This document shows positions 53,653-61,469 of a DNA stretch of 64,000 nt, one piece after another. The notes below the pieces were generated by a model, which searched no databases, had not been told where the DNA came from, and saw nothing but the letters and a program-made list of their open reading frames with translations. A program made the translations under genes and the position numbers. Numbering within the stretch: position 1 is the first letter of the stretch; every line of letters begins with the position of its first letter. The DNA is from CAG-791 sp963605745 (GTDB lineage Bacteria; Bacillota; Clostridia; Lachnospirales; Lachnospiraceae), in assembly GCA_963605745.1 (NCBI GenBank), contig CAVCWT010000004.1, positions 30,858 through 94,857 of the forward strand. The letters are read 5' to 3'.

Positions 53653-53750
53653 TAAATAAAGATACATATCTTGAACAAACACGGAGCCACAATTCCGGCA
53701 TATGTACACACTTTGTCATGCTATACTTATCCGGCGGAAAGGAAGTAGCC

Positions 53751-54068
53751 ATGCTAAAGAAAGAAGATATCGCACTCATCGATGAGAGCCTTTTTGAGAT
53801 CATTCGGACGGATCACATCTCCGCCCTTTTAAAGAGTAAGACAACAGGCCACATCTGGCGGATTACGGTCAAGGAAGAGCCCTGGCATCGCTTCCTTGTG
53901 GAACATAAGCGCCATAACTGCGATCCTTTCCACGGCCATGGCTCCGGAAAGACCATGAGGTCAGCTCTTAAAAAAATCGAACGCCACGATGCAGACTTCC
54001 TTGAAGAGGTAAAACAAGGAAAAAGAAGCCGCGGCCAGCTTGGACCCGGCTGCAGCTTCTTTAAGTAA
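53751..54068 (+). CDS. Small basic protein of unknown function
   Basis: A 105-residue protein on the opposite strand to its neighbours. AAAGGAAG precedes the ATG at 53751; an in-frame ATG 11 codons upstream is less likely. It is rich in Lys, Arg and His, with KTTGHIWRITVK, FLVEHKRHNCDPFHGHGSG and a basic tail. It does not carry the shared leader. No family is recognised; the His-rich centre could suggest metal or nucleic-acid binding. Confidence 0.6.
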   Translation: MLKKEDIALIDESLFEIIRTDHISALLKSKTTGHIWRITVKEEPWHRFLVEHKRHNCDPFHGHGSGKTMRSALKKIERHDADFLEEVKQGKRSRGQLGPGCSFFK

Positions 54069-54076
54069 TTTTCTCC

Positions 54077-54403
54077 TTATGCCTCTTTTCTTAAAACCTC
54101 GACCAGCCATTCTGCTTCCTTGCGATGCTCACCGGTTGCCTTTTCAAGAATGCTGCTCTCTTCGTCGATGTAGCAAAGGTGCTTTCCAACCTTGATGAGT
54201 CTTACCTCTTCGTACCCTGGGATGTTTGTCCGGTAAACCAATGCGCTTTTGCTCTCGCCGTCGTAGCTCTTCCCGTCCCACCCGTTAAAGGTGAACCGGA
54301 TGCTCTCCTTTGTCTTGAAAAAGCGCTGCTCGAATTCCTCTCTTGTGATTGCGGTGTTGTACTCTTTCAGATTAAGCTCGTTTCTCATTGCGTATGCGTT
54401 CAT
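54077..54403 (-). CDS. Unknown small protein, shared-leader gene 4
   Basis: A 108-residue protein with mixed beta strands (SIRFTFNGWDGKSYDGE, ALVYRTNIPGYEEVRLIKVG) and a C-terminal helix (HRKEAEWLVEVLRKEA). The family is not recognised. GGAGGG 7 nt before the ATG sets the start. The leader L4 lies upstream. It converges with the plus-strand gene that ends 8 bp away. Confidence 0.68.
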   Translation of the reverse strand: MNAYAMRNELNLKEYNTAITREEFEQRFFKTKESIRFTFNGWDGKSYDGESKSALVYRTNIPGYEEVRLIKVGKHLCYIDEESSILEKATGEHRKEAEWLVEVLRKEA

Positions 54404-54438
54404 CCTTGTGCCCTCCGTGTATGGTTTTCCCTTTCGGT

Positions 54439-54473
54439 GTGTGTATATTCGCTCTGACGGACACATATAGCAA
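54439..54473 (-). promoter_or_regulatory. Shared leader element, copy L4
   Basis: The minus strand reads GTTGCTATATGTGTCCGTC then AGAGCGAATATACACACACC and continues GAAAGGGAAAACC. Subtype 2, together with L2. The rest of the 302-bp gap to 54705 holds only a terminator. Confidence 0.6.
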
Positions 54474-54591
54474 CTTATATCCGATCGCATTTGCAGCATA
54501 AAGCCCACAATGATTCAGGGCTAAGATTGTACATATTATCGTAGCCACTCTATGCCTAAATCACCGGCTAGCTAACCATCCGGGTTTATAA

Positions 54592-54645
54592 AAAAATCCC
54601 ATCAGAGATCAGCCTGCAACATACAGAACAATCTCCAATGGGGTA
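54592..54645 (-). terminator. Terminator at the end of the DUF3791-DUF3990-X modules
   Basis: On the minus strand CCCATTGGAGAT pairs with ATCTCTGATGGG (one mismatch and one G-U pair), followed by ATTTTTTTAT. It lies about 60 bp after the last gene of the cluster. Confidence 0.75.
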
Positions 54646-54705
54646 TTTAATGAATAAAATTTATTAATTATTGTGATAGTTTAACGACATTCTGGTCATA
54701 ATTTC

Positions 54706-54930
54706 CTACTTCTTCTTATAATACTCATCCATTATATATTCAGGACTTTCATACCACAGAACAGTCTCCGTATTCTGCATAGCTTCATAAACAGATGACT
54801 GCGAAAACTCCAGGTAGGCATCCTCAAATGGAAGCTTTTCCTTTTCAGCAATCAGCTCCACAACAGCCTTTATCTTTTCGTAAACATCAAGGGTGATATC
54901 CATCCCGTGGTAAATATATTTTTCACTCAA
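54706..54930 (-). CDS. Third-gene protein X1 of the DUF3791-DUF3990 module
   Basis: A 74-residue acidic helical protein. Its second half, DAYLEFSQSSVYEAMQ followed by ETVLWYESPEYIMDEY, matches the pattern of X2 at 55684 (FS, VY-A, ET-LW-E-P-YI-D). The start is probably the TTG inside the end of the DUF3990 gene, 7 nt after AGGAGG, giving an 8-bp overlap and translational coupling. Function unknown; a small partner or antitoxin-like role is inferred from the architecture. Confidence 0.7.
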   Translation of the reverse strand: MSEKYIYHGMDITLDVYEKIKAVVELIAEKEKLPFEDAYLEFSQSSVYEAMQNTETVLWYESPEYIMDEYYKKK

Positions 54931-55405
54931 CAATATACCTCCTCATAAAATTCAACGCTTCGACTGCTCTTTCTGTATGGAATGTTACCTGATCATTTAC
55001 CCTCGCAAATTCAAGTCTTTTGATTGCTTCTTCTGCGGTATAGATTCCTGACATATATCTTGATACAGTCACTCGAGTATCATCGTTTGCAACCGGACCG
55101 ATTAAGATATCAAAATCATGCCGGATGCCGCCATGGCTTCTGTTTTCTTTTATCATTTCAAGCCATTCGATGGTCAGTCCTTCAAATTTCTTCACTCTGA
55201 AATCATCAGGGATTTCCAACTCATACACATACACATAACCATGCTTGCTGCCATTGCGGAGCTTTTTGCTTCTGGCCCAGCTCTCCGCCTGAGCGGATAT
55301 CGTGGTGGTATAAAAGCCTTTGCCAAAATCCCTATAATTGTCCGATTTACTGAGTTCAATCTTTTCAAACAGGCAATCTGTACCATGATATAAAGTCATC
55401 TTCAT
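54923..55405 (-). CDS. DUF3990 protein, ADP-ribosyltransferase-like
   Basis: A 160-residue protein. TLYHGTDCLF at the start and YRDFGKGFYTTTISAQAESWA (residues 24-44) are the DUF3990 hallmarks. They recall the His and Tyr positions of H-Y-[E/D] ADP-ribosyltransferases. The middle has TIEWLEMIKENR and DILIGPVANDDTRVT. It overlaps the upstream DUF3791 gene by 4 bp (ATGA) and the downstream X gene by 8 bp. Intact in this copy. Catalysis is inferred. Confidence 0.85.
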   Translation of the reverse strand: MKMTLYHGTDCLFEKIELSKSDNYRDFGKGFYTTTISAQAESWARSKKLRNGSKHGYVYVYELEIPDDFRVKKFEGLTIEWLEMIKENRSHGGIRHDFDILIGPVANDDTRVTVSRYMSGIYTAEEAIKRLEFARVNDQVTFHTERAVEALNFMRRYIVE

Positions 55406-55617
55406 ACGCTTGCTCTCCCGAGGATCTTCTCAACCATTGATACGCTATCCCTGATGTCAAGCATATGCAAAACATCATATTGTGATCTCAGAATGGATGC
55501 TATGTTATTTTTCTTAAATAGCCTCAAGACATCCGGCATCTTCATGCCGTGAAGAAAAGCATATTCTTCAGCAGTAGATACAATCATTAAATTTTCATCA
55601 TCTGCCCTATCAAACAT
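55402..55617 (-). CDS. DUF3791 protein, first copy
   Basis: A 71-residue helical protein. MKMPDVLRLFKKNNIASILRSQYDVLHM fits the DUF3791 pattern (a helical segment, F-x-K/N-x-N, then a C/S-x-Y-D-x-L-H helix). AGGAGG 8 nt before the internal ATG sets the start. It begins the intact module. DUF3791 and DUF3990 commonly occur side by side. Confidence 0.8.
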   Translation of the reverse strand: MFDRADDENLMIVSTAEEYAFLHGMKMPDVLRLFKKNNIASILRSQYDVLHMLDIRDSVSMVEKILGRASV

Positions 55618-55683
55618 TACTCTTTCCTCCTTTTCTTCTTCGTACACTCTATCAGTCAAATAGAGTCAACTAAGAAACCATTT

Positions 55684-55920
55684 CTAAAAATTTCTCTTCC
55701 TCCGTGATGCTTTCTCAAATAAATCCAGTATATAATCCGGCCCTTCTTTCCACAAACCTGTTTCATAATCAAACAGTGCATTATAAACCGGTGTAGATGA
55801 AAACCGGGTCAATGCCTCGTTTATGGAAACAGAGTGTCGCTCGCTGTATATTTCCAGCACACGCTGCATCAACATAATTGCGGCAGCGTTTTTTTGCTTT
55901 TCGCTTATCTCCCTATCCAT
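55684..55920 (-). CDS. Third-gene protein X2 of the DUF3791-DUF3990 module
   Basis: A 78-residue acidic helical protein with EALTRFSSTPVYNAL, ETGLWKEGPDYILDLFEKA and a basic tail. It is a paralogue of X1 at 54706. Its ATG overlaps the last codons of the broken DUF3990 gene by 8 bp, the same coupling as in the other module. Confidence 0.72.
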   Translation of the reverse strand: MDREISEKQKNAAAIMLMQRVLEIYSERHSVSINEALTRFSSTPVYNALFDYETGLWKEGPDYILDLFEKASRRKRNF

Positions 55921-56482
55921 TATAAACCACCTGCTCACATCTTGCAAATTTCAATGCACGTAGCGCATCTTCCGTTTTGAAGCAAAACTGGTCTTCCAAG
56001 CGATTTGGCAGTAATGCTTCTATCGTAATTTTATCAACCTGTGCATCACCAGGTTCTCCGTTCACTCCATCCATATAGGCCTGCAAAGTTGCTGCTGTTC
56101 TATCGTTCGCAATTTTCCCAACAATAACATTATATCCTGCTAGTCTTTGTATTTCATCTCTAAATAATGATTAGTCTCTGTTTCCGGCAACAAAATGCAA
56201 CCATTCGATATTCGCTGAATCAAAGTAGTAGTCGCTCAGATTTTGTATGTCAGCTACCTCATACACATTAACAAATCCAAAATTCCGTTCATTGTCAATT
56301 TTGCCAAGCATTCTATTTCTTTTCACCGAAAGTCGAACGAAATTCTTTGCCTGCTCATAGGAGGACGTCAGATAAAATCCCCTGCCAAAGTCCTTACCGG
56401 CAATACATTCCGAAAGAGCTATATTTTGTATCTCTGTATAGCTTCCATGATACAGAAGCATTCCTGATCTTAATTTTTCCAT
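55913..56482 (-). pseudogene. DUF3990 gene with an in-frame stop
   Basis: The first 103 codons read as DUF3990 (LLYHGSYTEI, KDFGRGFYLTSSYEQA, NIEWLHFVAGNRD). A TAA at 56173-56171 then interrupts. Without any frame change the same frame continues for 85 codons as the expected C-terminal half (SLFRDEIQRLAGYNVIVGKI, ANDRTAATLQAYMDG) up to a TAG at 55913. This aligns with the intact copy, so a single nonsense change broke the gene. GGGGAG precedes the ATG. It could be a sequencing error or suppressed, but simple loss is likelier. Confidence 0.82.
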
Positions 56483-56697
56483 CCTGTAACTCCCCGGTTT
56501 TCCAAGATAGTCTCAAGGTCATTCAAAGCAAGCTGATATGACGATAAATGGAGTGAGTCATAGCATTCAGCAATATAATCAAAGAGGTTATTTTCATTAA
56601 ACACCTTGGCTGTCATCGAAGGATTCATATTCCATTTTTCCTGTGCCATACGAAACAAATAGCATTTCATATGATTAATACTTCTGGATTCAGTCAT
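56470..56697 (-). CDS. DUF3791 protein, second copy
   Basis: A 75-residue helical protein. MTAKVFNENNLFDYIAECYDSLHLSS and NDLETILENRG fit DUF3791. It overlaps the following DUF3990 start by 13 bp. The ribosome site (GGAG, 13 nt upstream) is weak. It begins the upstream module. Confidence 0.78.
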   Translation of the reverse strand: MTESRSINHMKCYLFRMAQEKWNMNPSMTAKVFNENNLFDYIAECYDSLHLSSYQLALNDLETILENRGVTGWKN

Positions 56698-56985
56698 ATT
56701 TTTTCACTTTTCTCCTTCAAATTTACTATAATCACTGTCATTAATTTCCTTCGCATCCACATGCTTTTTGGCAGGTTACATTTTATAATCGATTACAATT
56801 TGCCGTCCGCCAAATTTTTATCTCGTTTTAAAAGCCGATATCATCTTTCTTACACCCTTGTCCCATATTCCCAAATTGTATCGCTTAGGCATTCAATCCT
56901 GTCCGTCCAATATACGCATGTTCTGCTTTCGTCGTTCAGTATCCGTTCTTCCTCACCTTTGCAGCAATTTTTCCGCAGTATTTTG

Positions 56986-58227
56986 TCAATACGTCACCGC
57001 CACTGCCTGGCTATACTGTTCCTCATACCTTAAGCAAAATGTATCAAAATCATAATCCTCGTATTTTCCCGTAAGCGGATCCATCACGATCACTGTATTT
57101 TTATCCGTATCTCTGCCTATTAATACCATGCAGTGCTCATTTTTCTGCCATATAATTGTACCATATTTTTCTGTTTTCCATTTGGTGCCGGGGACACTCT
57201 TTTTCATATCCATGGTAGCCCAAATTATCACCGGAATCCCGTTTTTAACATAATTTTCTGTTATACAGTCAACGGAATTACCGCTCAAATCGGTCACCGT
57301 ATATATATCTTCAAGTTGTTTTTCTTCCAATAGTTTTTTTATCGCTTTTATTATAACCGGCGCATAGCATCCGTATGATTTTTTTGTTTTAAAAGGATTT
57401 CCGAGAAATTTGTCAAACGGACTGTCTGTGCCGGGAGTTCCGCACTCCAAATAATTTGAGGCAAAATCCGTCTTATTTATCTCTATTCCCAAATAATTCA
57501 GCCCCGCAACCGCTGCCACCGTCTCACATCCCGTGGGAAGTTCCGGCTTTTGGCATATACATGGCACTTCTATATAAAAACGATTTTCCGTTATTTCAAT
57601 ATTTAAATCGTTTTCCTTTTCCGCAAATTCTTCCGTATCCGATAAATCCGTATCAACCAAAGCTTCATCCGCTATCACAATATCATCCGTTATCGCAGTT
57701 TCATCCGCTATCACGGTATCACCTGTTATCGCAGTTTCATCCGTTATCACGGTATCACCTGTTACCTCAGTTTCATCCGCTATCACGGTATCACCTGTTA
57801 TCGCAGTCTCACCCGCTATCACAGCTTCATCAGAGTTGTCATAAGTTGCTTCATTACGATTTTCCGATAAATTGTGCGCCCATACGGCACGCGAAAAATC
57901 CTCTGCCGGCTCCGTTGTGGGTTTCGTTGTCTGTTCCGCTGCCGGTTTCATTGCGGATTTCATTCCCGATTCCGGGCTAACATAAAATTCTTCTTGCAGC
58001 ACTTGGTTATCGGTTGTATAAAAATCAAAATCTCTTTGGGCTTTCCTTTTATATTTAGCCCACAAAAATCCCCCAAAAGTACCTGATACAAAAATTACAA
58101 CAATTATTAACCACACAAGGTGCCATATGCCGTTACCTTGTGTACCCCCCCAGATTGGCTTAAAGTGCCTTATTTTAGGCGTTTTGAGGGCACTGCGCAC
58201 TGTCCCGAACACTTTCAAAAATCCCAT
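56986..58227 (-). CDS. Membrane-anchored C39-like cysteine protease with repeat linker
   Basis: A 413-residue protein. It has a membrane span at about 37-57, a linker to about 215 that includes a repetitive acidic tract (135-190), and a Peptidase_C39_2-like domain (about 217-413). The candidate catalytic residues are Cys234 in PTGCETVAAV, His365 in NEHCMVLIG and Asp383 in VMDPLTG. The start overlaps the nucleotidyltransferase gene by 53 bp, supported by AAGGTG 5 nt before the ATG. The catalytic part would lie outside the cell. Its gene closes a polysaccharide cluster, so it may process surface proteins; that is inference. The 288 bp downstream up to 56697 show nothing further. Confidence 0.8.
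   Translation of the reverse strand: MGFLKVFGTVRSALKTPKIRHFKPIWGGTQGNGIWHLVWLIIVVIFVSGTFGGFLWAKYKRKAQRDFDFYTTDNQVLQEEFYVSPESGMKSAMKPAAEQTTKPTTEPAEDFSRAVWAHNLSENRNEATYDNSDEAVIAGETAITGDTVIADETEVTGDTVITDETAITGDTVIADETAITDDIVIADEALVDTDLSDTEEFAEKENDLNIEITENRFYIEVPCICQKPELPTGCETVAAVAGLNYLGIEINKTDFASNYLECGTPGTDSPFDKFLGNPFKTKKSYGCYAPVIIKAIKKLLEEKQLEDIYTVTDLSGNSVDCITENYVKNGIPVIIWATMDMKKSVPGTKWKTEKYGTIIWQKNEHCMVLIGRDTDKNTVIVMDPLTGKYEDYDFDTFCLRYEEQYSQAVAVTY
57658..57825. repeat. In-frame 18/36-bp repeats in the protease linker
   Basis: About nine hexapeptide units of the form [A/V]-[I/V]-[T/A]-[G/D]-[E/D]-T alternate as AITGDT and VIADET. At the DNA level these are 18-bp units in a 36-bp higher-order period, read on the plus strand as runs of ATCACGGTATCACCTGTT. 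Unit number could change by slippage without shifting the frame. Confidence 0.85.
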
Positions 58228-58945
58228 CTTTCACCTTCTCATAGCTTTCCCTGTCCCCGACATCATAGCGCTTCCCCGTCATCTCCCAGGCATACATATC
58301 TGTTTTTCCTGACAGCCACGCCGCAAAGCTCCCGGGCGCATCATATCCGCACCCGTCATCCAAAGCCTCCTTTATCCGCTTTATATCCCCGTTCTTATAA
58401 ATATAAAACGGCGGAACGGCCAAGTCGCCCTTTGGACACTTTGATTTTTCTTCATAGGACGTAATTCTGTTATCGTTATCAATCGTGATAATTGCTGTTT
58501 TTTGTTGTTTTATGGGGTCATTTTCGGTATGGCACATAACGCATGAAGCGTTTTTGTTCACAGCAAATTCCACAAATCCCGCAAGACTGAAATCCGGCAC
58601 ATTGTCACCTGCCATCACCATTACATCATCGGCGATACTGAGCGTTTCAAGCGCAAGCAAGATATCCTTTACTGCCCCGAGGCGGGTTTCGTTTGTCACT
58701 GTGCCGTCATCCAAGACAGTGATTTTGTATGCGTTGGATTTTTTATTCTTCCAATCCGCAAAATGATTATAAAACTTGTGATTGGAAATAACAATAAATT
58801 CGTCGATTTTGGTATTTTGTGCCAAATCGTCGATAAGCAAATCTATAATTGTGCTTTTCCCCACGGGGAGCAGGGGCTTTGGGAAATTTTCCGTGAGCGG
58901 ATAAAGCCGTGTGGCATATCCCGCTGCCAAAATAATACATTTCAT
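58175..58945 (-). CDS. Sugar-1-phosphate nucleotidyltransferase
   Basis: A 256-residue enzyme of the NTP_transferase fold, which joins a sugar-1-phosphate to a nucleoside triphosphate. The N-terminal signature is AAGYATRLYPLTENFPKPLL (a variant of G-x-G-T-R with Tyr-Ala), then VMAGDN (metal-binding Asp) and YEEKSKCPKG. The sugar and nucleotide are not certain. It directly follows the galacturonokinase-like gene, so uridylation of galacturonate-1-phosphate is one possibility. Confidence 0.82.
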   Translation of the reverse strand: MKCIILAAGYATRLYPLTENFPKPLLPVGKSTIIDLLIDDLAQNTKIDEFIVISNHKFYNHFADWKNKKSNAYKITVLDDGTVTNETRLGAVKDILLALETLSIADDVMVMAGDNVPDFSLAGFVEFAVNKNASCVMCHTENDPIKQQKTAIITIDNDNRITSYEEKSKCPKGDLAVPPFYIYKNGDIKRIKEALDDGCGYDAPGSFAAWLSGKTDMYAWEMTGKRYDVGDRESYEKVKDGIFESVRDSAQCPQNA

Positions 58946-58975
58946 ATGTTTGTCCTGATTTATGATTAATGATAT

Positions 58976-60145
58976 TTATGTTATGCCGTTTGCCGAATCA
59001 CATAAGTGAAACGAATATTTCCCCTCAAGCCCCGGGAAGGCCTTTAAGTATTCCTGAGCCACATGCGCTTTTATTTCGTCCGTCTTGTCGGGGTCCACAA
59101 GCGCCATACAGCACCCCTTAAATCCCGCCCCCGAAAAGCGTCCGCCATAGATGCCGGGTGTTGAAGCCATTATTTCATATAATTTAATAAGCTCATCTGA
59201 TCCGCACTCATAATTGTCGATCGATGACCTACCGCTTTCAAAGACAAGCGCGCCGTAATTTTCCAAGTCACCTTTTTGCCAGAGTTCGGCACCTTTTTCA
59301 GCTCTTTCAAATTCGGAATAATAATGCTTTGCGCGTCTGTACCACACTTTGGGGAGCCGGTCTTTGTATGCCCAAAAGACATCAAAAGGCACATCACGCA
59401 GTCTCGTATTTTCAAATGTATCATAGTCAATCCCGGCATATCCCATAAGAGCATAGGCTGCCGCCTTGCACTCGTCACGGCGGAGATTGTATTTGGAATT
59501 TTTGAGCGACCTCTCAAGCCCCGAAAAGAAAATCGCAATCTTAAAAGCCTTCATGTTTTCGCCCATGGGAATGAGTTCATAGGTGTCATCTTTTGTATCA
59601 AGGTAAAGCAAATGATTTTTCTTTGAAAGCACCTCGCAGCTCTGGTCGAGCTTGCCGCAGGAAACGCCCACATATTCATTCTCCGCTGCCTTTGCCATAA
59701 GAATCATTTCCATGGGCTCTGGGCAAATTTCGTTTACCTTGCAAAGCGCAGACAAAAAGCAAAGGATCACGGCAGCCGAAGAGGACAAGCCTCCTATCGG
59801 CAGGCTTCCCTCAATAATCCCCGACAATCCCACCTTTAAGCGATACCTTTCACCGAGCACCTTTGCGGCACCGCGCAAATGATCCGCCCAGTCGCCCTGC
59901 TTTTCGTCAGGCACGGCGCTTACAAAGAACTGGGCGCGTTTTGGGAAGTTGAGAGACTGCAATTCCACGACGCCGTTCTGCTTTGGGTGGTATGCTATGT
60001 GGATTCCCTTATTTATTGCAAGGCCGTTGATTTTACCGTATTGGTGGTCGATATGAGCCCCAAGCGGACTCACGCGATAAGGGCAAAATGCCACATCAAA
60101 CGGCTCCTGATGATATAATTCCCTGTAGACTTCAACACATTTCAT
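58976..60145 (-). CDS. GHMP kinase, galacturonokinase-like
   Basis: A 389-residue GHMP sugar kinase. The sugar-binding motif is PLGAHIDHQYG (residues 27-37), where galactokinases have G-E-H-T-D-Y/H. The Ala for Glu and the DHQ ending are features of galacturonokinase. The ATP loop is GSLPIGGLSSSAA (113-125) and motif 3 is GGRFSGAGFKGC. Galacturonate specificity is inferred from these residues and from the uronic-acid epimerase gene upstream. The ribosome site is weak (AGGA). Confidence 0.85.
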   Translation of the reverse strand: MKCVEVYRELYHQEPFDVAFCPYRVSPLGAHIDHQYGKINGLAINKGIHIAYHPKQNGVVELQSLNFPKRAQFFVSAVPDEKQGDWADHLRGAAKVLGERYRLKVGLSGIIEGSLPIGGLSSSAAVILCFLSALCKVNEICPEPMEMILMAKAAENEYVGVSCGKLDQSCEVLSKKNHLLYLDTKDDTYELIPMGENMKAFKIAIFFSGLERSLKNSKYNLRRDECKAAAYALMGYAGIDYDTFENTRLRDVPFDVFWAYKDRLPKVWYRRAKHYYSEFERAEKGAELWQKGDLENYGALVFESGRSSIDNYECGSDELIKLYEIMASTPGIYGGRFSGAGFKGCCMALVDPDKTDEIKAHVAQEYLKAFPGLEGKYSFHLCDSANGIT

Positions 60146-60260
60146 ATATTTTTTCCTATTTTCTTAACACCATCCGCTTCAACGCATGTTTATGTCAGGC
60201 TTTGCTCCTTGCGTCTTGTATGTCGTATTCTAACCTGCTTTGAAAAGTTGATACTATCCA

Positions 60261-60294
60261 AATCCGCGCAATTCCGCGCAAATCCGTGCAAATC
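60261..60294. repeat. Three decamer repeats in the kinase/epimerase gap
   Basis: AATCCGCGCA, ATTCCGCGCA and AATCCGTGCA stand head to tail, followed by AATC. They lie in the 249-bp gap between the GHMP kinase and the epimerase genes, where I see no gene. Confidence 0.75.
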
Positions 60295-60394
60295 TTATAA
60301 TTTTAACCTTAGCTTTGCCCTCTGCCGAAGCCAAGCTTGTTATCCTTCACTATCTCTTAAAAGCGGAAAATTTTATCGATCAAATTAAAAATCT

Positions 60395-61459
60395 TTATTT
60401 ATAAAATACCGCATACCATTCGGCAAACTTACGTAATCCCGTTCTTAAATCAGTGCTCGGCTTGTAGCCAAAATCACGCTCAAGTGCGCTTGTGTCCGCA
60501 TAGGTTACGGGCACGTCACCCGGCTGCATTGGAACAAGCTCCCTGTGTGCGGCAAAATCATAATCGGGCGGCAATACCTCTGCACGAACCAGTTCTTCGC
60601 TCAGGATCTGCACAAAGTCCAGGAGATTCTCAGGATTCTGATTACCGATATTATAAACCGCATACGGCGGAACGGGTAAGCCGTCCTCTCCTGTCCTTTT
60701 ATCTGGCGCGCCCTTCATCACACGGACAACACCTTCTACAATATCGTCAACATAGGTAAAGTCGCGCTTACAGTTGCCATAATTAAAAATCTTGATTTTT
60801 TCACCCTTCACAAGCTTATTTGTAAATCCAAAATAAGCCATATCCGGACGTCCGGCAGGGCCATAGACCGTAAAGAATCGCAATCCCGTGGAAGGGATAT
60901 TGTAAAGCTTTGAATAAGCATGAGCCATAAGCTCATTGGATTTTTTGGTTGCAGCATAAAGCGAAACGGGATTGTCCACCTTGTCGTCCGTGCTGTAGGG
61001 GACCTTTTTGTTGGAGCCGTATACACTTGAAGAAGAAGCATAAACAAGGTGCTCCACTCCCCTATGCCCATTATCGTAAGAATATCTGCAGGCCTCAAGG
61101 ATATTAAAAAAGCCCACAAGATTTGATTCTATATATGCATCGGGATTTGTGATTGAATAGCGCACACCCGCCTGCGCCGCAAGGTTTACTACAATATCCG
61201 GCTTATATTTTTCAAATATATCCGTAATCAGCTGTTTGTCAGCAATATTGCCTTTTATGAAGGTGAATGTGGGATAAATCTTAAGCTCTTTCAGGCGGAA
61301 TTCCTTGAGTGACACATCGTAATAGGAATTCATATTGTCGATACCGATGACGGTGGCGGTGGGAGCCTCATCATAAATCCTCTTAACAAGATTTGAGCCT
61401 ATAAAACCTGCCGCGCCGGTAACAAGGATTGTTTTATTGTCCAATGTAAGTATATTCAT
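60395..61459 (-). CDS. NAD-dependent epimerase, UDP-glucuronate 4-epimerase-like
   Basis: A 354-residue short-chain dehydrogenase/epimerase. The NAD loop is TGAAGFIGSNL (14-24) and the catalytic tyrosine lies in SLYAATKKSNE (YxxxK). NMNSYYDVSLKEFRL and RFFTVYGPAGRPDMA are typical of UDP-glucuronate/UDP-galacturonate 4-epimerases (Cap1J, LspL). It starts 10 bp after rfbD with AGGA upstream. Confidence 0.9.
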   Translation of the reverse strand: MNILTLDNKTILVTGAAGFIGSNLVKRIYDEAPTATVIGIDNMNSYYDVSLKEFRLKELKIYPTFTFIKGNIADKQLITDIFEKYKPDIVVNLAAQAGVRYSITNPDAYIESNLVGFFNILEACRYSYDNGHRGVEHLVYASSSSVYGSNKKVPYSTDDKVDNPVSLYAATKKSNELMAHAYSKLYNIPSTGLRFFTVYGPAGRPDMAYFGFTNKLVKGEKIKIFNYGNCKRDFTYVDDIVEGVVRVMKGAPDKRTGEDGLPVPPYAVYNIGNQNPENLLDFVQILSEELVRAEVLPPDYDFAAHRELVPMQPGDVPVTYADTSALERDFGYKPSTDLRTGLRKFAEWYAVFYK

Positions 61460-61469
61460 TTTTGTTTTC

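Noticed and set aside
53435..53659. Plus-strand hydrophobic small ORFs opposite the small shared-leader genes
   Set aside because: They are antisense of genes with strong ribosome sites, and their similarity to each other comes from the shared leader DNA.
57456..57980. Pro/Leu/Ser-rich plus-strand frame with repeats
   Set aside because: It is the antisense reading of the repeat linker of the C39-like protease; the repeats explain its odd composition.
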